This document shows positions 24,045-32,064 of a stretch of DNA of 44,373 bases, piece after piece. Source of the DNA: RGZA01 sp964568585 (GTDB taxonomy: Bacteria > Pseudomonadota > Alphaproteobacteria > UBA9219 > RGZA01). Position 1 is the first letter of the stretch, and every line of letters begins with the position of its first letter. The notes beneath the pieces were generated by a model, which ran no database searches, had not been told where the DNA came from, and was given only the letters and a program-made list of their open reading frames with translations. The translations under genes were made by a program, and so were the position numbers. Location: the NCBI GenBank assembly GCA_964568585.1, contig CAZMQI010000013.1, positions 1-44,373 on the forward strand. Direction: 5' to 3'.

Positions 24045-24407
24045 TTAGTGTTGACCTGCTGGCTTTGATGCAGGTGCTGTAGCTGGAGTTGCTGGTGCGT
24101 GTGCAGGAGCTTGAGCAGCAGCGCGTGCGCGGCGTGGCTTGCCTGAAGCTTTGGTTGCGCTTGGACGACGGGTTGAAGTGGCGTTTGCACCTTCTTCACT
24201 TGAAGTTGCAGCAGCTGCTTCTTGTTGTGCTTGTTGGCCACGTGGTGCCCAGTTGCTACGAGCTTGGTCTTGTGAGCAAGAAGCTCCGTTGCATGGAGCA
24301 GTTACAGCGTAGCCGCGTGATACATCAACGGTGAATGATTGTGGACCAACAGCAAGTGCTGGAACTGCGATAAGTGCTAATGCAGCAGCTAAAACGATAT
24401 TTTTCAT
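24045..24407 (-). CDS. small secreted alanine/proline-rich protein
   Basis: A 120-residue protein. The signal peptide is MKNIVLAAALALIAVPALA with an ALA cleavage site. The mature N-terminus (VGPQSFTVDVSRGYAVTAPCNGASCSQDQAR) has two close cysteines that could form a small disulfide loop. From about residue 60 the protein is Ala/Pro/Ser/Lys-rich and likely disordered, ending in KPAGQH. ATG at 24407 has GGAG 9 bases upstream. It is monocistronic and ends at a strong terminator 37 bases on. The family is unknown to me. Confidence 0.7.
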   Translation of the reverse strand: MKNIVLAAALALIAVPALAVGPQSFTVDVSRGYAVTAPCNGASCSQDQARSNWAPRGQQAQQEAAAATSSEEGANATSTRRPSATKASGKPRRARAAAQAPAHAPATPATAPASKPAGQH

Positions 24408-24602
24408 AGGGGTAACTCCGTAAGGGTGTAAGTGAGTGATGGTAAAAATCCTAGAGATGCTCTCCACCCCTGGGCGCTTTTATGTGCAGCACAATCTAGG
24501 CTAGTTTGTGGCAAAAACAACAGGTTCTTCTCGCAAATGCATATATTAATGTTGGTATTTGCAAAAAAGCACCAGTTAGCCATCAAGGATACTGTTTTTG
24601 AA

Positions 24603-24632
24603 TTGTTTTGCTGGCGAGTTTCTCTGTATAGT
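24603..24632 (+). promoter_or_regulatory. possible murA promoter
   Basis: TTGTTT (24603-24608) is followed after 18 bases by TATAGT (24627-24632), 57 bases before the murA start. Both hexamers are one or two bases from consensus. There is no other supporting sequence. Confidence 0.35.
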
Positions 24633-24689
24633 CCCTCTCCAGTTTTGATTATTTATTAGGCACACTTTGACACCTTATTGGATTGGCTG

Positions 24690-25976
24690 ATGGATCGTAT
24701 TTTAATTCGTGGCGGCGCATGCCTTAACGGCGAAATTGAAATTAGCGGCGCAAAAAATGCGGCTCTGCCATTGATGTGTGCTGGTATTTTGACCGATGAA
24801 GTTTTGAAGTTACGTAATCTTCCGCAGCTAGCCGATATCGATACGATGGCGAAGTTGTTGCAACAACTGGGCGTGAACATCACAATCGAAGACGGTCCGA
24901 TGGCCACTAGCGCGCAGACCGGACATTTTTCAACCAAATCGATTACCAACTATACCGCCGAATATGAATTGGTACGCAAAATGCGCGCGAGCATTCTGGT
25001 GCTTGGCCCATTGGTCGCACGTTGCGGAAAAGCGAAAGTATCGCTGCCGGGTGGGTGTGCATTGGGAACACGTCCTGTGGATTTGCACATTAAAGGGCTG
25101 CAGCAGCTTGGCGCAGAAATTGATTTGCAGGATGGCTATATTGTTGCATCCGCGCCGAATGGTTTGAAGGGCGCAGAGATTTTCTTCCCTGTTATCACCG
25201 TGACCGGCACCGAAAATTTATTGATGGCCGCATGCTTGGCCAAAGGCGAAACGCGTTTGGTGAATGCGGCACGAGAGCCGGAAGTCACGGATTTAGCTGA
25301 ATGCCTTGTTAAAATGGGCGCTGATATTACTGGTATTGGCACAGGCACCTTGGTTATTCAGGGCAAGGATAAGTTGCATGGCGCAGACCACGCGATTGTT
25401 GCCGACCGTATTGTAGTAGGGACATATGCCGTTGCTGCCGCAATCACCCATGGAGATGTGGAATTGATTGGCGCACGCGCTGAACACATTCAATCGGTCA
25501 TCGCATATCTTGAACAAACAGGCGTTGACGTCACCAAGACCGAAGACGGCCTGCGCGTGAAGCGTTCATCAAATACTATACGCAGCGTAGATATTACGAC
25601 CGAACCTTATCCCGGTTTTCCAACCGATATGCAGGCGCAAGCGATGGCGTTGATGTGTCTTGCCGATGGTGCATCAGTAATTAATGAAACGATTTTTGAA
25701 AACAGATTTATGCATGTGCCGGAATTATCCCGCATGGGCGCGAACATTACCGTGAATGGTATGACCGCCACGGTGCGCGGTGTTCCTGAAATGCACGGTG
25801 CGCCGGTGATGGCGACGGATTTGCGTGCTTCGGTCAGCCTTGTACTGGCGGGATTGGCAGCGAAGGGCGAAACGATTGTTAGCCGTGTATACCATCTGGA
25901 TCGTGGATATGACCATGTGGAGCAAAAACTTGCAGCTTGCGGTGCCAGCATTGAACGCTTGAAAGCAGCTGCTTAA
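24690..25976 (+). CDS. murA: UDP-N-acetylglucosamine 1-carboxyvinyltransferase
   Basis: A 428-residue enzyme that transfers enolpyruvate to UDP-GlcNAc, the first committed step of peptidoglycan synthesis. Catalytic Lys22 is in SGAKNAALP and the nucleophile Cys123 is in GGCALGTRPVDLHI, so the enzyme should be fosfomycin-sensitive. The C-terminal half has PGFPTDMQAQAM and FENRFMHV. ATG at 24690 was chosen; an in-frame TTG at 24678 would add four residues. The 103-bp hairpin repeat lies immediately downstream, then hisG. Confidence 0.98.
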   Translation: MDRILIRGGACLNGEIEISGAKNAALPLMCAGILTDEVLKLRNLPQLADIDTMAKLLQQLGVNITIEDGPMATSAQTGHFSTKSITNYTAEYELVRKMRASILVLGPLVARCGKAKVSLPGGCALGTRPVDLHIKGLQQLGAEIDLQDGYIVASAPNGLKGAEIFFPVITVTGTENLLMAACLAKGETRLVNAAREPEVTDLAECLVKMGADITGIGTGTLVIQGKDKLHGADHAIVADRIVVGTYAVAAAITHGDVELIGARAEHIQSVIAYLEQTGVDVTKTEDGLRVKRSSNTIRSVDITTEPYPGFPTDMQAQAMALMCLADGASVINETIFENRFMHVPELSRMGANITVNGMTATVRGVPEMHGAPVMATDLRASVSLVLAGLAAKGETIVSRVYHLDRGYDHVEQKLAACGASIERLKAAA

Positions 25977-25983
25977 TTCCTAA

Positions 25984-26086
25984 CTGCGGCGTTAGCTTTT
26001 TGTACTTTTCTGTGCTTCCGGTACGCACGTACTTAATGTACGTTTGCGTTCCGGTTCTCGAAAATCACAAAAATCTTTAGCCGCAG
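25984..26086. repeat. 103-bp intergenic hairpin repeat, copy 1
   Basis: An imperfect palindrome between murA and hisG. Outer arms CTGCGGC (25984-25990) and GCCGCAG (26080-26086) match; inner parts include TTTTTGT/ACAAAAA and a CCGG...CCGG core around GTAC. It aligns without gaps to 35688-35790 at roughly 80 percent identity. As RNA it would fold into one long hairpin. Confidence 0.85.
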
Positions 26087-26118
26087 CGAAATTACAAGAA
26101 GGTTTAAATTTTTTACAA

Positions 26119-26775
26119 ATGTCCATCGAACAACCCATCATTTTAGCCTTACCTAAAGGGCGCATCCTTGAAGAACTGAAACCGGTTCTTCAAAAGGTTG
26201 GTATCACGCCTGAACCGGATTTTGAAAATAGCGCGAGCCGCAAACTAAAATTTGATACCAACATCCCCGGGCTTAGTATCATCCGCGTGCGGTCATTCGA
26301 TGTTGCGACCTTTGTTGCATTCGGTGCTGCACAAATCGGGGTCGCTGGGAACGATGTGTTGATGGAATTCGATTACGATGAAATCTATGCGCCGCTGGAT
26401 TTGCAAATCGGAAAATGTCGCTTAAGTCTGTGCCAGCCAAAAGATGATGCGCCGATTGAAACGCAAAAATGTTCGCACATGAAAATTGCGACGAAGTTCC
26501 CGAATTTCACCAAGACCTTCTTTGCCGCCAAAGGTATTCAAGCCGAATGCATCGAGTTGAATGGCGCGATGGAACTTGCCCCATTGCTTGGCCTTGCCCC
26601 CACGATGGTGGATCTGGTGGCCAGTGGCAGCACGCTCAAAGCCAATAATCTCGTTGAAATCGAAGTGATGGCGGAGGTTTCATCCCGCCTGATTGTCAAC
26701 CGCGCCGCCTATAAGACGCAGGGAAACACGCTAAAACAGTGGATAGATAAGTTCCGCCAAGCAGTTGAGGCTTGA
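26119..26775 (+). CDS. hisG: ATP phosphoribosyltransferase, short form
   Basis: The 218-residue short form of HisG, which condenses ATP and PRPP in the first step of histidine synthesis. Features: ILALPKGRILEEL at the N-terminus, ARVRSFDVATFVAFGAAQIGVAGNDVLMEF, and the PRPP-binding loop MVDLVASGSTLKANNL. It lacks the C-terminal regulatory domain of long HisG and so should need HisZ, which is not in the window. ATG at 26119 gives the conserved start; the longer frame from 26044 runs into the repeat. The ribosome site is poor. Confidence 0.94.
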   Translation: MSIEQPIILALPKGRILEELKPVLQKVGITPEPDFENSASRKLKFDTNIPGLSIIRVRSFDVATFVAFGAAQIGVAGNDVLMEFDYDEIYAPLDLQIGKCRLSLCQPKDDAPIETQKCSHMKIATKFPNFTKTFFAAKGIQAECIELNGAMELAPLLGLAPTMVDLVASGSTLKANNLVEIEVMAEVSSRLIVNRAAYKTQGNTLKQWIDKFRQAVEA

Positions 26776-26849
26776 CCAAGCCACGTTATCATTGCAATCT
26801 GCCGCAACTTTCCTACCTACCACTCAACAAAAGCAGTACATAATCAAAG

Positions 26850-27068
26850 ATGGCAAAAGAAGACGTTATCGAATTCAGCGGCACCGTGACCGAACTGCTC
26901 CCCAACGCAATGTTCCGCGTGAAGCTTGAAAATGGCCATGAAATCATTGCACATACCGCAGGCCGCATGCGTAAAAATCGCATTCGCGTTTTAGCTGGCG
27001 ATAAAGTTACCGTTGAAATGACCCCCTACGACCTGACCAAAGGTCGCATCTCTTTCCGCCATAAGTAA
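26850..27068 (+). CDS. infA: translation initiation factor IF-1
   Basis: A 72-residue S1-fold protein that occupies the A site during initiation. The whole sequence matches the family: MAKEDVIEFSGTVTELLPNAMFRVKLENGHEI, then HTAGRMRKNRIRVLAGDKVTVEMTPYDL and the C-terminal RISFRHK. A gene for a YciI-family protein starts 3 bases later. Confidence 0.98.
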   Translation: MAKEDVIEFSGTVTELLPNAMFRVKLENGHEIIAHTAGRMRKNRIRVLAGDKVTVEMTPYDLTKGRISFRHK

Positions 27069-27071
27069 AAT

Positions 27072-27359
27072 ATGCTTTTTGTTATCCATTGCATTGATGC
27101 CGCTGACGGCACACCGCGTCGTATGGAAAATTATCCAGCGCACAAAACGCATCTGGAACGCACGGCGGATTTTGGTGTTGAAATCGTTTTCTCTGGCCCA
27201 TTGGTCAAAGACGATGGCGAAAGCCCGATTGGAAGTATGTTGGTGATTGAAGCGCCAAACAGAGCAGCCGTTGAAGCATATAATAAGGCCGACCCGTTTT
27301 ATGCTGCGAAGGTTTGGCAAAGCATCAACATCCACGCGTTCAAAAAGACCAAAGGCTAA
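27072..27359 (+). CDS. YciI-family protein
   Basis: A 95-residue dimeric alpha/beta barrel protein. The FVIHCIDAADG strand, the His at HKTHLE and the FSGPLVKDDGESPIGSMLVIEA turn are typical of YciI. The family contains predicted hydrolases or dehydrochlorinase relatives; the E. coli member's role is unknown. It follows infA by 3 bases, so it is coupled. Its stop TAA abuts the TTA stop of the convergent gene. Confidence 0.88.
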   Translation: MLFVIHCIDAADGTPRRMENYPAHKTHLERTADFGVEIVFSGPLVKDDGESPIGSMLVIEAPNRAAVEAYNKADPFYAAKVWQSINIHAFKKTKG

Positions 27360-27617
27360 TTAAGGATTGGGTTTTAATGCCCTTTTGCTGGCTGCGGCTC
27401 TGCGTGCCTGCATGCCTTTGATAAACTGATGACGCGATTTTGTTGAGCGCAAATCACCAGCCTTTGGCCTTGCGGGTTTTGCATCTGGTTGGTTTGTAGG
27501 TTTTGTAGGAACAGTGGGGGATGCTGGAAGGGCGTCATTATCTTTTTCTTCCATTTCTACTTCGTCCATAATGTCTTGATATCGATCAGCGGCTTCATCA
27601 GCTGATGAAGCGGTCAT
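27360..27617 (-). CDS. hypothetical protein, C-terminal half of a duplicated family
   Basis: An 85-residue protein. Residues 1-25 are an acidic helix (SADEAADRYQDIMDEVEMEEKDND). Residues 28-50 are Pro/Thr/Lys-rich. The tail DLRSTKSRHQFIKGMQARRAAASKR is basic. It matches the C-terminal part of the 179-residue gene at 27839-28378 (SAGEANDLFNKLL..., linker, DMRSTDFRIRFFQDKARRARIAAAG). The start ATG overlaps the TGA stop of the upstream 69-residue gene (ATGA), so it is either translationally coupled to it or the two are one gene split by a single-base change. Confidence 0.65.
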   Translation of the reverse strand: MTASSADEAADRYQDIMDEVEMEEKDNDALPASPTVPTKPTNQPDAKPARPKAGDLRSTKSRHQFIKGMQARRAAASKRALKPNP

Positions 27618-27823
27618 GTCAAAATAGGACTGTCCGGATATGCCTTTTCAAGTAAATCACGCGCGGCTGGATCATCTTCTGAAACGCCAACATATATTAA
27701 CCCGTTTTCATCGCCTTCACCGAAATCGTGAGCGCGACCATCTTTGATTAGTTGGTCGGCTACACTGCCTGTTTGGCCATCATCTTTTTCAATATCAAAT
27801 ACGTAATATTTTTTATCAGTCAT
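27614..27823 (-). CDS. hypothetical protein, N-terminal half of a duplicated family
   Basis: A 69-residue acidic protein: YYVFDIEKDDGQTGSVADQLIKDGRAHDFGEGDENGLIYVGVSEDD and then a helix ending PDSPILT. It aligns with residues 4-68 of the gene at 27839-28378, sharing a helix with A-x-x-L-x-x-x-G, AHDFG, a short strand and an acidic DD. It overlaps the downstream 85-residue gene by four bases. Family not known to me; perhaps a compact alpha/beta fold. Confidence 0.65.
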   Translation of the reverse strand: MTDKKYYVFDIEKDDGQTGSVADQLIKDGRAHDFGEGDENGLIYVGVSEDDPAARDLLEKAYPDSPILT

Positions 27824-27838
27824 GGATGTATTTTTTGT

Positions 27839-28378
27839 TTAGGAGCGTGTTGGTGTGCCAGCCGCAGCAATGCGTGCACGGCGTGCTTTATCCTGAAAAA
27901 ATCGAATTCTAAAATCGGTTGAACGCATATCAGGTGTCGGGCGGCGCGGTTTTGCTACCGTGGTTGTGTTTACTAAAGGCGGGGCAGGTGGCTTTTTTGG
28001 TGGCGCTTTAGGCTTTGCTTTTGTAATGGTTTGGTCAGCGCCGGTGTTTGCTGTATGTACCGCTTGTGTTTGGTTTCTGCGCGCGGGAGCGGGCGGAATA
28101 TCATCCATTTCAATTTTCTTGTTCAGCAATTTATTGAACAGGTCGTTTGCTTCGCCAGCAGAAATGGCACCCATTGAAAACAAGAACGAGTTTGGATGAT
28201 GATTAAGTAAAAAATCATTGCTGTTATCATCATCGCAAGGGATAGCTATATAAGATGAACCATCCATATCATCCCCAAAATCATGCGCTAGGCCAGCCAA
28301 TAACAAAGAATTTGCAGCGGTGCCGTTGTACATGTCTTTTGGGGTTAGTTCGTAAATGTTAAATCCAATTTTGCTCAT
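27839..28378 (-). CDS. hypothetical protein, fused member of a duplicated family
   Basis: A 179-residue protein: N-terminal domain (1-70) with NGTAANSLLLAGLAHDFGDDMDGSSYIAIPCDDDNS, an acidic helix (SAGEANDLFNKLLNKKIEMDD), a Pro/Ala/Lys/Thr linker (95-150) and the tail DMRSTDFRIRFFQDKARRARIAAAG. It equals the next two genes joined end to end. This single-frame arrangement is probably ancestral. It lies inside the conserved infA-maf-rng-yacG block, on the opposite strand. Confidence 0.68.
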   Translation of the reverse strand: MSKIGFNIYELTPKDMYNGTAANSLLLAGLAHDFGDDMDGSSYIAIPCDDDNSNDFLLNHHPNSFLFSMGAISAGEANDLFNKLLNKKIEMDDIPPAPARRNQTQAVHTANTGADQTITKAKPKAPPKKPPAPPLVNTTTVAKPRRPTPDMRSTDFRIRFFQDKARRARIAAAGTPTRS

Positions 28379-28473
28379 TATGCGTGCCTTAAAATATGAA
28401 CTTTGTTAATCATTCAAATGTGCGTAGAACTATTAAAGATAAAACATACATTGCCAACCCTTGATATACTTTC

Positions 28474-29049
28474 ATGCTGTTAATCCTCGCCTCCACATCA
28501 CCTCGACGTTTGGAATTGCTGAAGCAAATTGGCATTACGCCTGATGGTGTCATGGCACCTGATTGCGATGAAACACAACTGAAATACGAAAAACCGAATG
28601 AATTGGCATTACGCTTGGCAATCGCCAAAGCACAGACCGCGCATAAAAAACATCCCGGCACGTTTGTGATTGCGGGTGACACGGTTGTCGATGCACGCGC
28701 TAAGATTTTACCCAAATGCAATGAAGATGTGGAAGTTCGTAAATGTCTAAACATATTATCGGGTTGTCGTCACCGTGTGTATGGCGGGGTGTGTGTGATT
28801 AATCCGGCGGGCAAGGAATTCACCCGCGTCGTAGAAACCACCATCACGTTCAAGCGGTTGCATGCCGATGAAATCGAAGCCTATGTAAAGACAGGTGAGG
28901 GCATAGGCAAAGCTGGCGGCTATGCGTTGCAAGGCAGAGCAGCAGCGTTCATTCGTTTCGTGTCGGGTTCGCCATCCAATGTGATTGGCTTGCCCTTGCA
29001 TGAAGCCGCACAATTATTGCAAGGTGCTGGGTATGAGTCATACACTTAG
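28474..29049 (+). CDS. maf: Maf-family nucleotide pyrophosphatase
   Basis: A 191-residue protein with the Maf signature at the start (LLILASTSPRRLELLKQIGI), FVIAGDTVVDA with the catalytic Asp and GYALQGRAAAFI at the C-terminal end. Such enzymes hydrolyse non-canonical or modified nucleoside triphosphates such as dTTP, UTP or m7GTP, depending on subgroup; I would not choose between them. It sits in the conserved maf-rng-yacG order and overlaps rng by 17 bases. Confidence 0.95.
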   Translation: MLLILASTSPRRLELLKQIGITPDGVMAPDCDETQLKYEKPNELALRLAIAKAQTAHKKHPGTFVIAGDTVVDARAKILPKCNEDVEVRKCLNILSGCRHRVYGGVCVINPAGKEFTRVVETTITFKRLHADEIEAYVKTGEGIGKAGGYALQGRAAAFIRFVSGSPSNVIGLPLHEAAQLLQGAGYESYT

Positions 29050-30127
29050 TTACGATGAACGAGACGGTATTGCGCGCGCGATTGTTTCGTACGGCAAAGA
29101 CGTGCGCGATTGTTTTTTCGATAATGCCAGTCATCCACAGCAAACCGGCACAATTTATCAAGGCGTAGTTGACCGCATTTTGAATGGTAAAGGCGCATTC
29201 GTAAAAATCCCAAATATCGAAAGCGGATATTTGAACGATAATGACGGTTTGGTCAGCGGCCAGAAAATCTGGGTGCAGGTCAAGAACGAAGCACGTGAAG
29301 GAAAGGCGCCATCGCTAACCCGTGGTGTAACATTGCCTGGCGTGTATGTTGTGCACCAACCATTTGGCGCAGGCGTGCATCTATCGCGCCGCCTTGCCGA
29401 TATGGGCGAGGAAACAGGGCATTTAACAAAAGCGTGCACGGGCAAACCCGGCGGCTGGGTCATTCGCAGTAGTGCGGTGAAAGCAACGCGTCCTGAAATG
29501 GAACAGGAAATTGCGGAATTAGCTGCGGCTGGCCAATCGGTGTTGAACAGCACGGTCATTCCAGCGCCAAGTGTGTTTGAACAGGCATTGCTGAACGCTG
29601 CAGGCGCAGCTGCCGGTTACATGTTGCAAGTTATCATCGAAAAGAAACTGGATCTGGAACATATGACGCATTATGTGCGTCTGGCGCGGCCCAGTTTGCT
29701 AGCCAATATTCGTTTAACCCCGACCGAGCGTGCATTTGAGCAAAATGATCTGGAAGGGTTCTACGATAGCTTGTGCAGCCCGATTGTGGATTTGCCACGC
29801 GGTGGGAATTTGAAATTCGAACGTACTGATACGTTGAATGTGATTGATGTGAACGGTGCAGACCGCACGAACTTTTTTGAAATCAACCGCGATGCGGCGT
29901 TGGTGGTGATGAACCAAATTCGTTGGCGGAATTTGGGTGGGATTATCCTGATTGATTTTCTGAAAATGAAACGTACGGATGACCGCGATGCCATTGCCGA
30001 TATACTGGACGCATCCGCCCAGCAGGATGCCAGTACCTGCGATGTGTTTGGGTTTACACGATTAGGTCTGTGTGAAATCAGCCGTGCACGGCGCGGATAT
30101 AGTTTGAATGAACTGCTTAAAGGTTAA
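29033..30127 (+). CDS. rng: ribonuclease E/G family protein, short form
   Basis: A 364-residue protein. An S1-like RNA-binding region (residues about 38-80, TIYQGVVDRILNGKGAFVKIP) precedes the RNase H-like core. The catalytic Asp pair is Asp272 (VIDVNGADR) and Asp308 (GGIILIDF). It ends soon after TRLGLCEISRARRGYSL, so it lacks the CPxC zinc-link and scaffold of full RNase E/G, as do the short homologues common next to maf in alphaproteobacteria. It probably processes rRNA or other RNA. ATG at 29033 overlaps the end of maf; an upstream in-frame ATG at 28985 lies inside maf and is less likely. Confidence 0.9.
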   Translation: MSHTLSYDERDGIARAIVSYGKDVRDCFFDNASHPQQTGTIYQGVVDRILNGKGAFVKIPNIESGYLNDNDGLVSGQKIWVQVKNEAREGKAPSLTRGVTLPGVYVVHQPFGAGVHLSRRLADMGEETGHLTKACTGKPGGWVIRSSAVKATRPEMEQEIAELAAAGQSVLNSTVIPAPSVFEQALLNAAGAAAGYMLQVIIEKKLDLEHMTHYVRLARPSLLANIRLTPTERAFEQNDLEGFYDSLCSPIVDLPRGGNLKFERTDTLNVIDVNGADRTNFFEINRDAALVVMNQIRWRNLGGIILIDFLKMKRTDDRDAIADILDASAQQDASTCDVFGFTRLGLCEISRARRGYSLNELLKG

Positions 30128-30130
30128 GTC

Positions 30131-30328
30131 ATGCGTAGCTGCCCCACCTGTTCAAAGCCAGCAACTGAGAAATTTAAACCATTTTGCAGTGCGCGCTGTG
30201 CCGATGTGGATTTGCACCGCTGGCTTAGTGAATCATACGCCATCCCCGTGAAACCGAGCGAAAGCGATGATGCGCTGGACAGCGACCCCCAAAATCCGCC
30301 TGATAATGCTGAGGAAACGAGCCATTAA
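30131..30328 (+). CDS. yacG: YacG zinc-binding protein (DNA gyrase inhibitor family)
   Basis: A 65-residue protein with a four-cysteine zinc site (Cys4, Cys7, Cys19, Cys23: CPTC and CSARC) followed by the ADVDLHRWLSESY motif typical of YacG. E. coli YacG binds GyrB and inhibits gyrase. The acidic C-terminal tail is disordered. It lies 3 bases after rng. Confidence 0.93.
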   Translation: MRSCPTCSKPATEKFKPFCSARCADVDLHRWLSESYAIPVKPSESDDALDSDPQNPPDNAEETSH

Positions 30329-30403
30329 GGGTAGGGCGGAAATGGCTTGCCAAGTCCTCCCTTTGGACATTATAACCATCGCTTCCAACGTTAAGTGGAA
30401 GTG

Positions 30404-30479
30404 GCCTGGGTAGCTCAGCTGGTATAGCAACGGATTGAAAATCCGTGTGTCGGCGGTTCAATCCCGTCTCCAGGCACCA
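30404..30479 (+). tRNA. tRNA-Phe (anticodon GAA)
   Basis: A 76-base cloverleaf with encoded CCA. Acceptor GCCTGGG/TCCAGGC has a G-U pair at the base; anticodon stem ACGGA/TCCGT with loop TTGAAAA gives GAA; T arm GGCGG-TTCAATC-CCGTC is canonical. The D stem GCTC/TAGC has a C13-U22 mismatch where most tRNAs have C-G. It lies 40 bases upstream of efp on the same strand. Confidence 0.95.
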
Positions 30480-30519
30480 TTCCCCTAACACTGGATCAAT
30501 TTTTAAAAGGAAATGTTTC

Positions 30520-31086
30520 ATGCGCGTTGACGCAAATACTTTACGTGCCGGTCACGTAATCGATCATGAAGGTAAGTTGTGGGTGATTGCCAAATCGGAA
30601 ATCGTTATTCCGGGTAAAGGCAACGCGATTGTGCAAATCGATATGCGCGATGCGCGCACGGGCACCAAGACCAACATCCGTTTCCGTACGCAAGAGTCTG
30701 TTGAAAAAGCACACATTGATGAAGAAGAAATGCAGTACCTGTTTGGTGACGGCGAAAACTTCACATTTATGAACCAAGAGAATTATGAACAAGTGATGGT
30801 GACCAAGGAAGTATTGGGCGACCAAGCTGTGTTCCTTCAGGAAAATATGATCTGCACCGTGCGTTTGCACGAAGGCGTTCCATTGACCGTTGAAATTCCA
30901 AAGCACGTTGTATTGGAAGTTGTTGAAGCCGACCCACATACCAAGGGTCAAACCGCAACCGCATCCTATAAAACCGCGAAGATGTCGAATGGCGTGAAGG
31001 TTCTTGTGCCACCGTTCATTGAATCCGGCGAAAAGATTGTCGTGAATACAACCGACAATTCATACGTTGAACGCGCAAAATCCTAA
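30520..31086 (+). CDS. efp: elongation factor P
   Basis: A 188-residue three-domain beta-barrel protein that relieves ribosome stalling at proline runs, which is relevant here because of the Pro-rich proteins nearby. The modification-site loop is IPGKGNA, with Lys33 as the expected acceptor of the lysine-type modification. The conserved end (GVKVLVPPFIESGEKIVVNTTDNSYVER) is present. AAAAGGAAA precedes ATG at 30520. Longer in-frame codons upstream lie within the tRNA and are not used. Confidence 0.97.
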   Translation: MRVDANTLRAGHVIDHEGKLWVIAKSEIVIPGKGNAIVQIDMRDARTGTKTNIRFRTQESVEKAHIDEEEMQYLFGDGENFTFMNQENYEQVMVTKEVLGDQAVFLQENMICTVRLHEGVPLTVEIPKHVVLEVVEADPHTKGQTATASYKTAKMSNGVKVLVPPFIESGEKIVVNTTDNSYVERAKS

Positions 31087-31111
31087 TCCAACATAGAATA
31101 GAGTACATATA

Positions 31112-31909
31112 ATGGCCTTACGTTCTGCCAATCTGGTGGTTATGACAAAAGCCGCCGAAAAGGCCGGTAAGGCATTGTTGCGCGATTTTGGCGAAGTTGA
31201 ACAATTACAAGTTTCCAAAAAAGGTCCGTCGGATTTCGTTTCCAACGCTGATACCAAGGCCGAAGAAATCTTGCGCGAAGAATTGACGCGTGCGCGTCCT
31301 GCCTTTGGCATCATGGCCGAAGAAAGCACAACCAAAAAGCCTGATACCGAATTTACATGGATCATCGACCCGTTGGATGGCACCAGCAATTTCTTGCACG
31401 GCATTCCGCATTGGGCAGTTTCCATCGGTCTTGCCAAGGGCGACCAGATGATTGCTGGCGTTGTATACGAACCCATCCGCGATGAAATGTTCTGGTGCGA
31501 AAAGGGGGCGGGCGCTTATTTGAATGCAAACCGCCTTCGCGTTTCCGGTCGCCAAAGCCTTGATGCGTCGCTGATTGCCACGGGCATTCCATTTAAAGGA
31601 CATGAGTCCCCGACATTCATGACCGAATTGCAAAGCGTTGCGCCGAAAGTTGCGGGCATTCGCCGCATGGGCGCTGCGTCACTTGATTTGGCTTATGTTG
31701 CCGCTGGCCGTTACGACGGCTATTGGGAGCGTAATCTGAAAGCGTGGGATGTTGCCGCAGGCGTTGCCTTGGTCATGGAAGCAGGCGGCAGTGTCAGCCC
31801 GTTTACTCGCAATGATAACCCTGTATTCAAGGGTGAATTATTGGCTAGCAACCAAAACCTCCATAAACAGCTATGCGAGCTGTTGGGCGCGGCTTACACC
31901 ATCATCTAA
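31112..31909 (+). CDS. suhB: inositol monophosphatase family protein (SuhB)
   Basis: A 265-residue Mg-dependent phosphatase. Metal site residues: EES (residues 69-71), DPLDGTSNFLHG and the second WDVAAGVALVMEAGG. The length and motifs match bacterial SuhB, which also acts in rRNA antitermination in E. coli. It lies 25 bases after efp, so the two are likely co-transcribed. Confidence 0.95.
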   Translation: MALRSANLVVMTKAAEKAGKALLRDFGEVEQLQVSKKGPSDFVSNADTKAEEILREELTRARPAFGIMAEESTTKKPDTEFTWIIDPLDGTSNFLHGIPHWAVSIGLAKGDQMIAGVVYEPIRDEMFWCEKGAGAYLNANRLRVSGRQSLDASLIATGIPFKGHESPTFMTELQSVAPKVAGIRRMGAASLDLAYVAAGRYDGYWERNLKAWDVAAGVALVMEAGGSVSPFTRNDNPVFKGELLASNQNLHKQLCELLGAAYTII

Positions 31910-32064
31910 TCCCGATTGTGGCTACGGTCACAGTGGCGCGATAATAATCGAATCTACTAGGCATTAAGGCGCACTATGGGCTTTGCCCTTAGCTAAAAAA
32001 GCATTTAATATCCGAACCTTAAATTCCGGTTTTAATCCTTTAGTCCTTCTTTTTCTCTGGCCTG

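Noticed and set aside
24432..24659. Small gene between the secreted protein and murA
   Set aside because: The plus-strand frame has no ribosome site, Cys/Phe-rich composition and covers the likely murA promoter.
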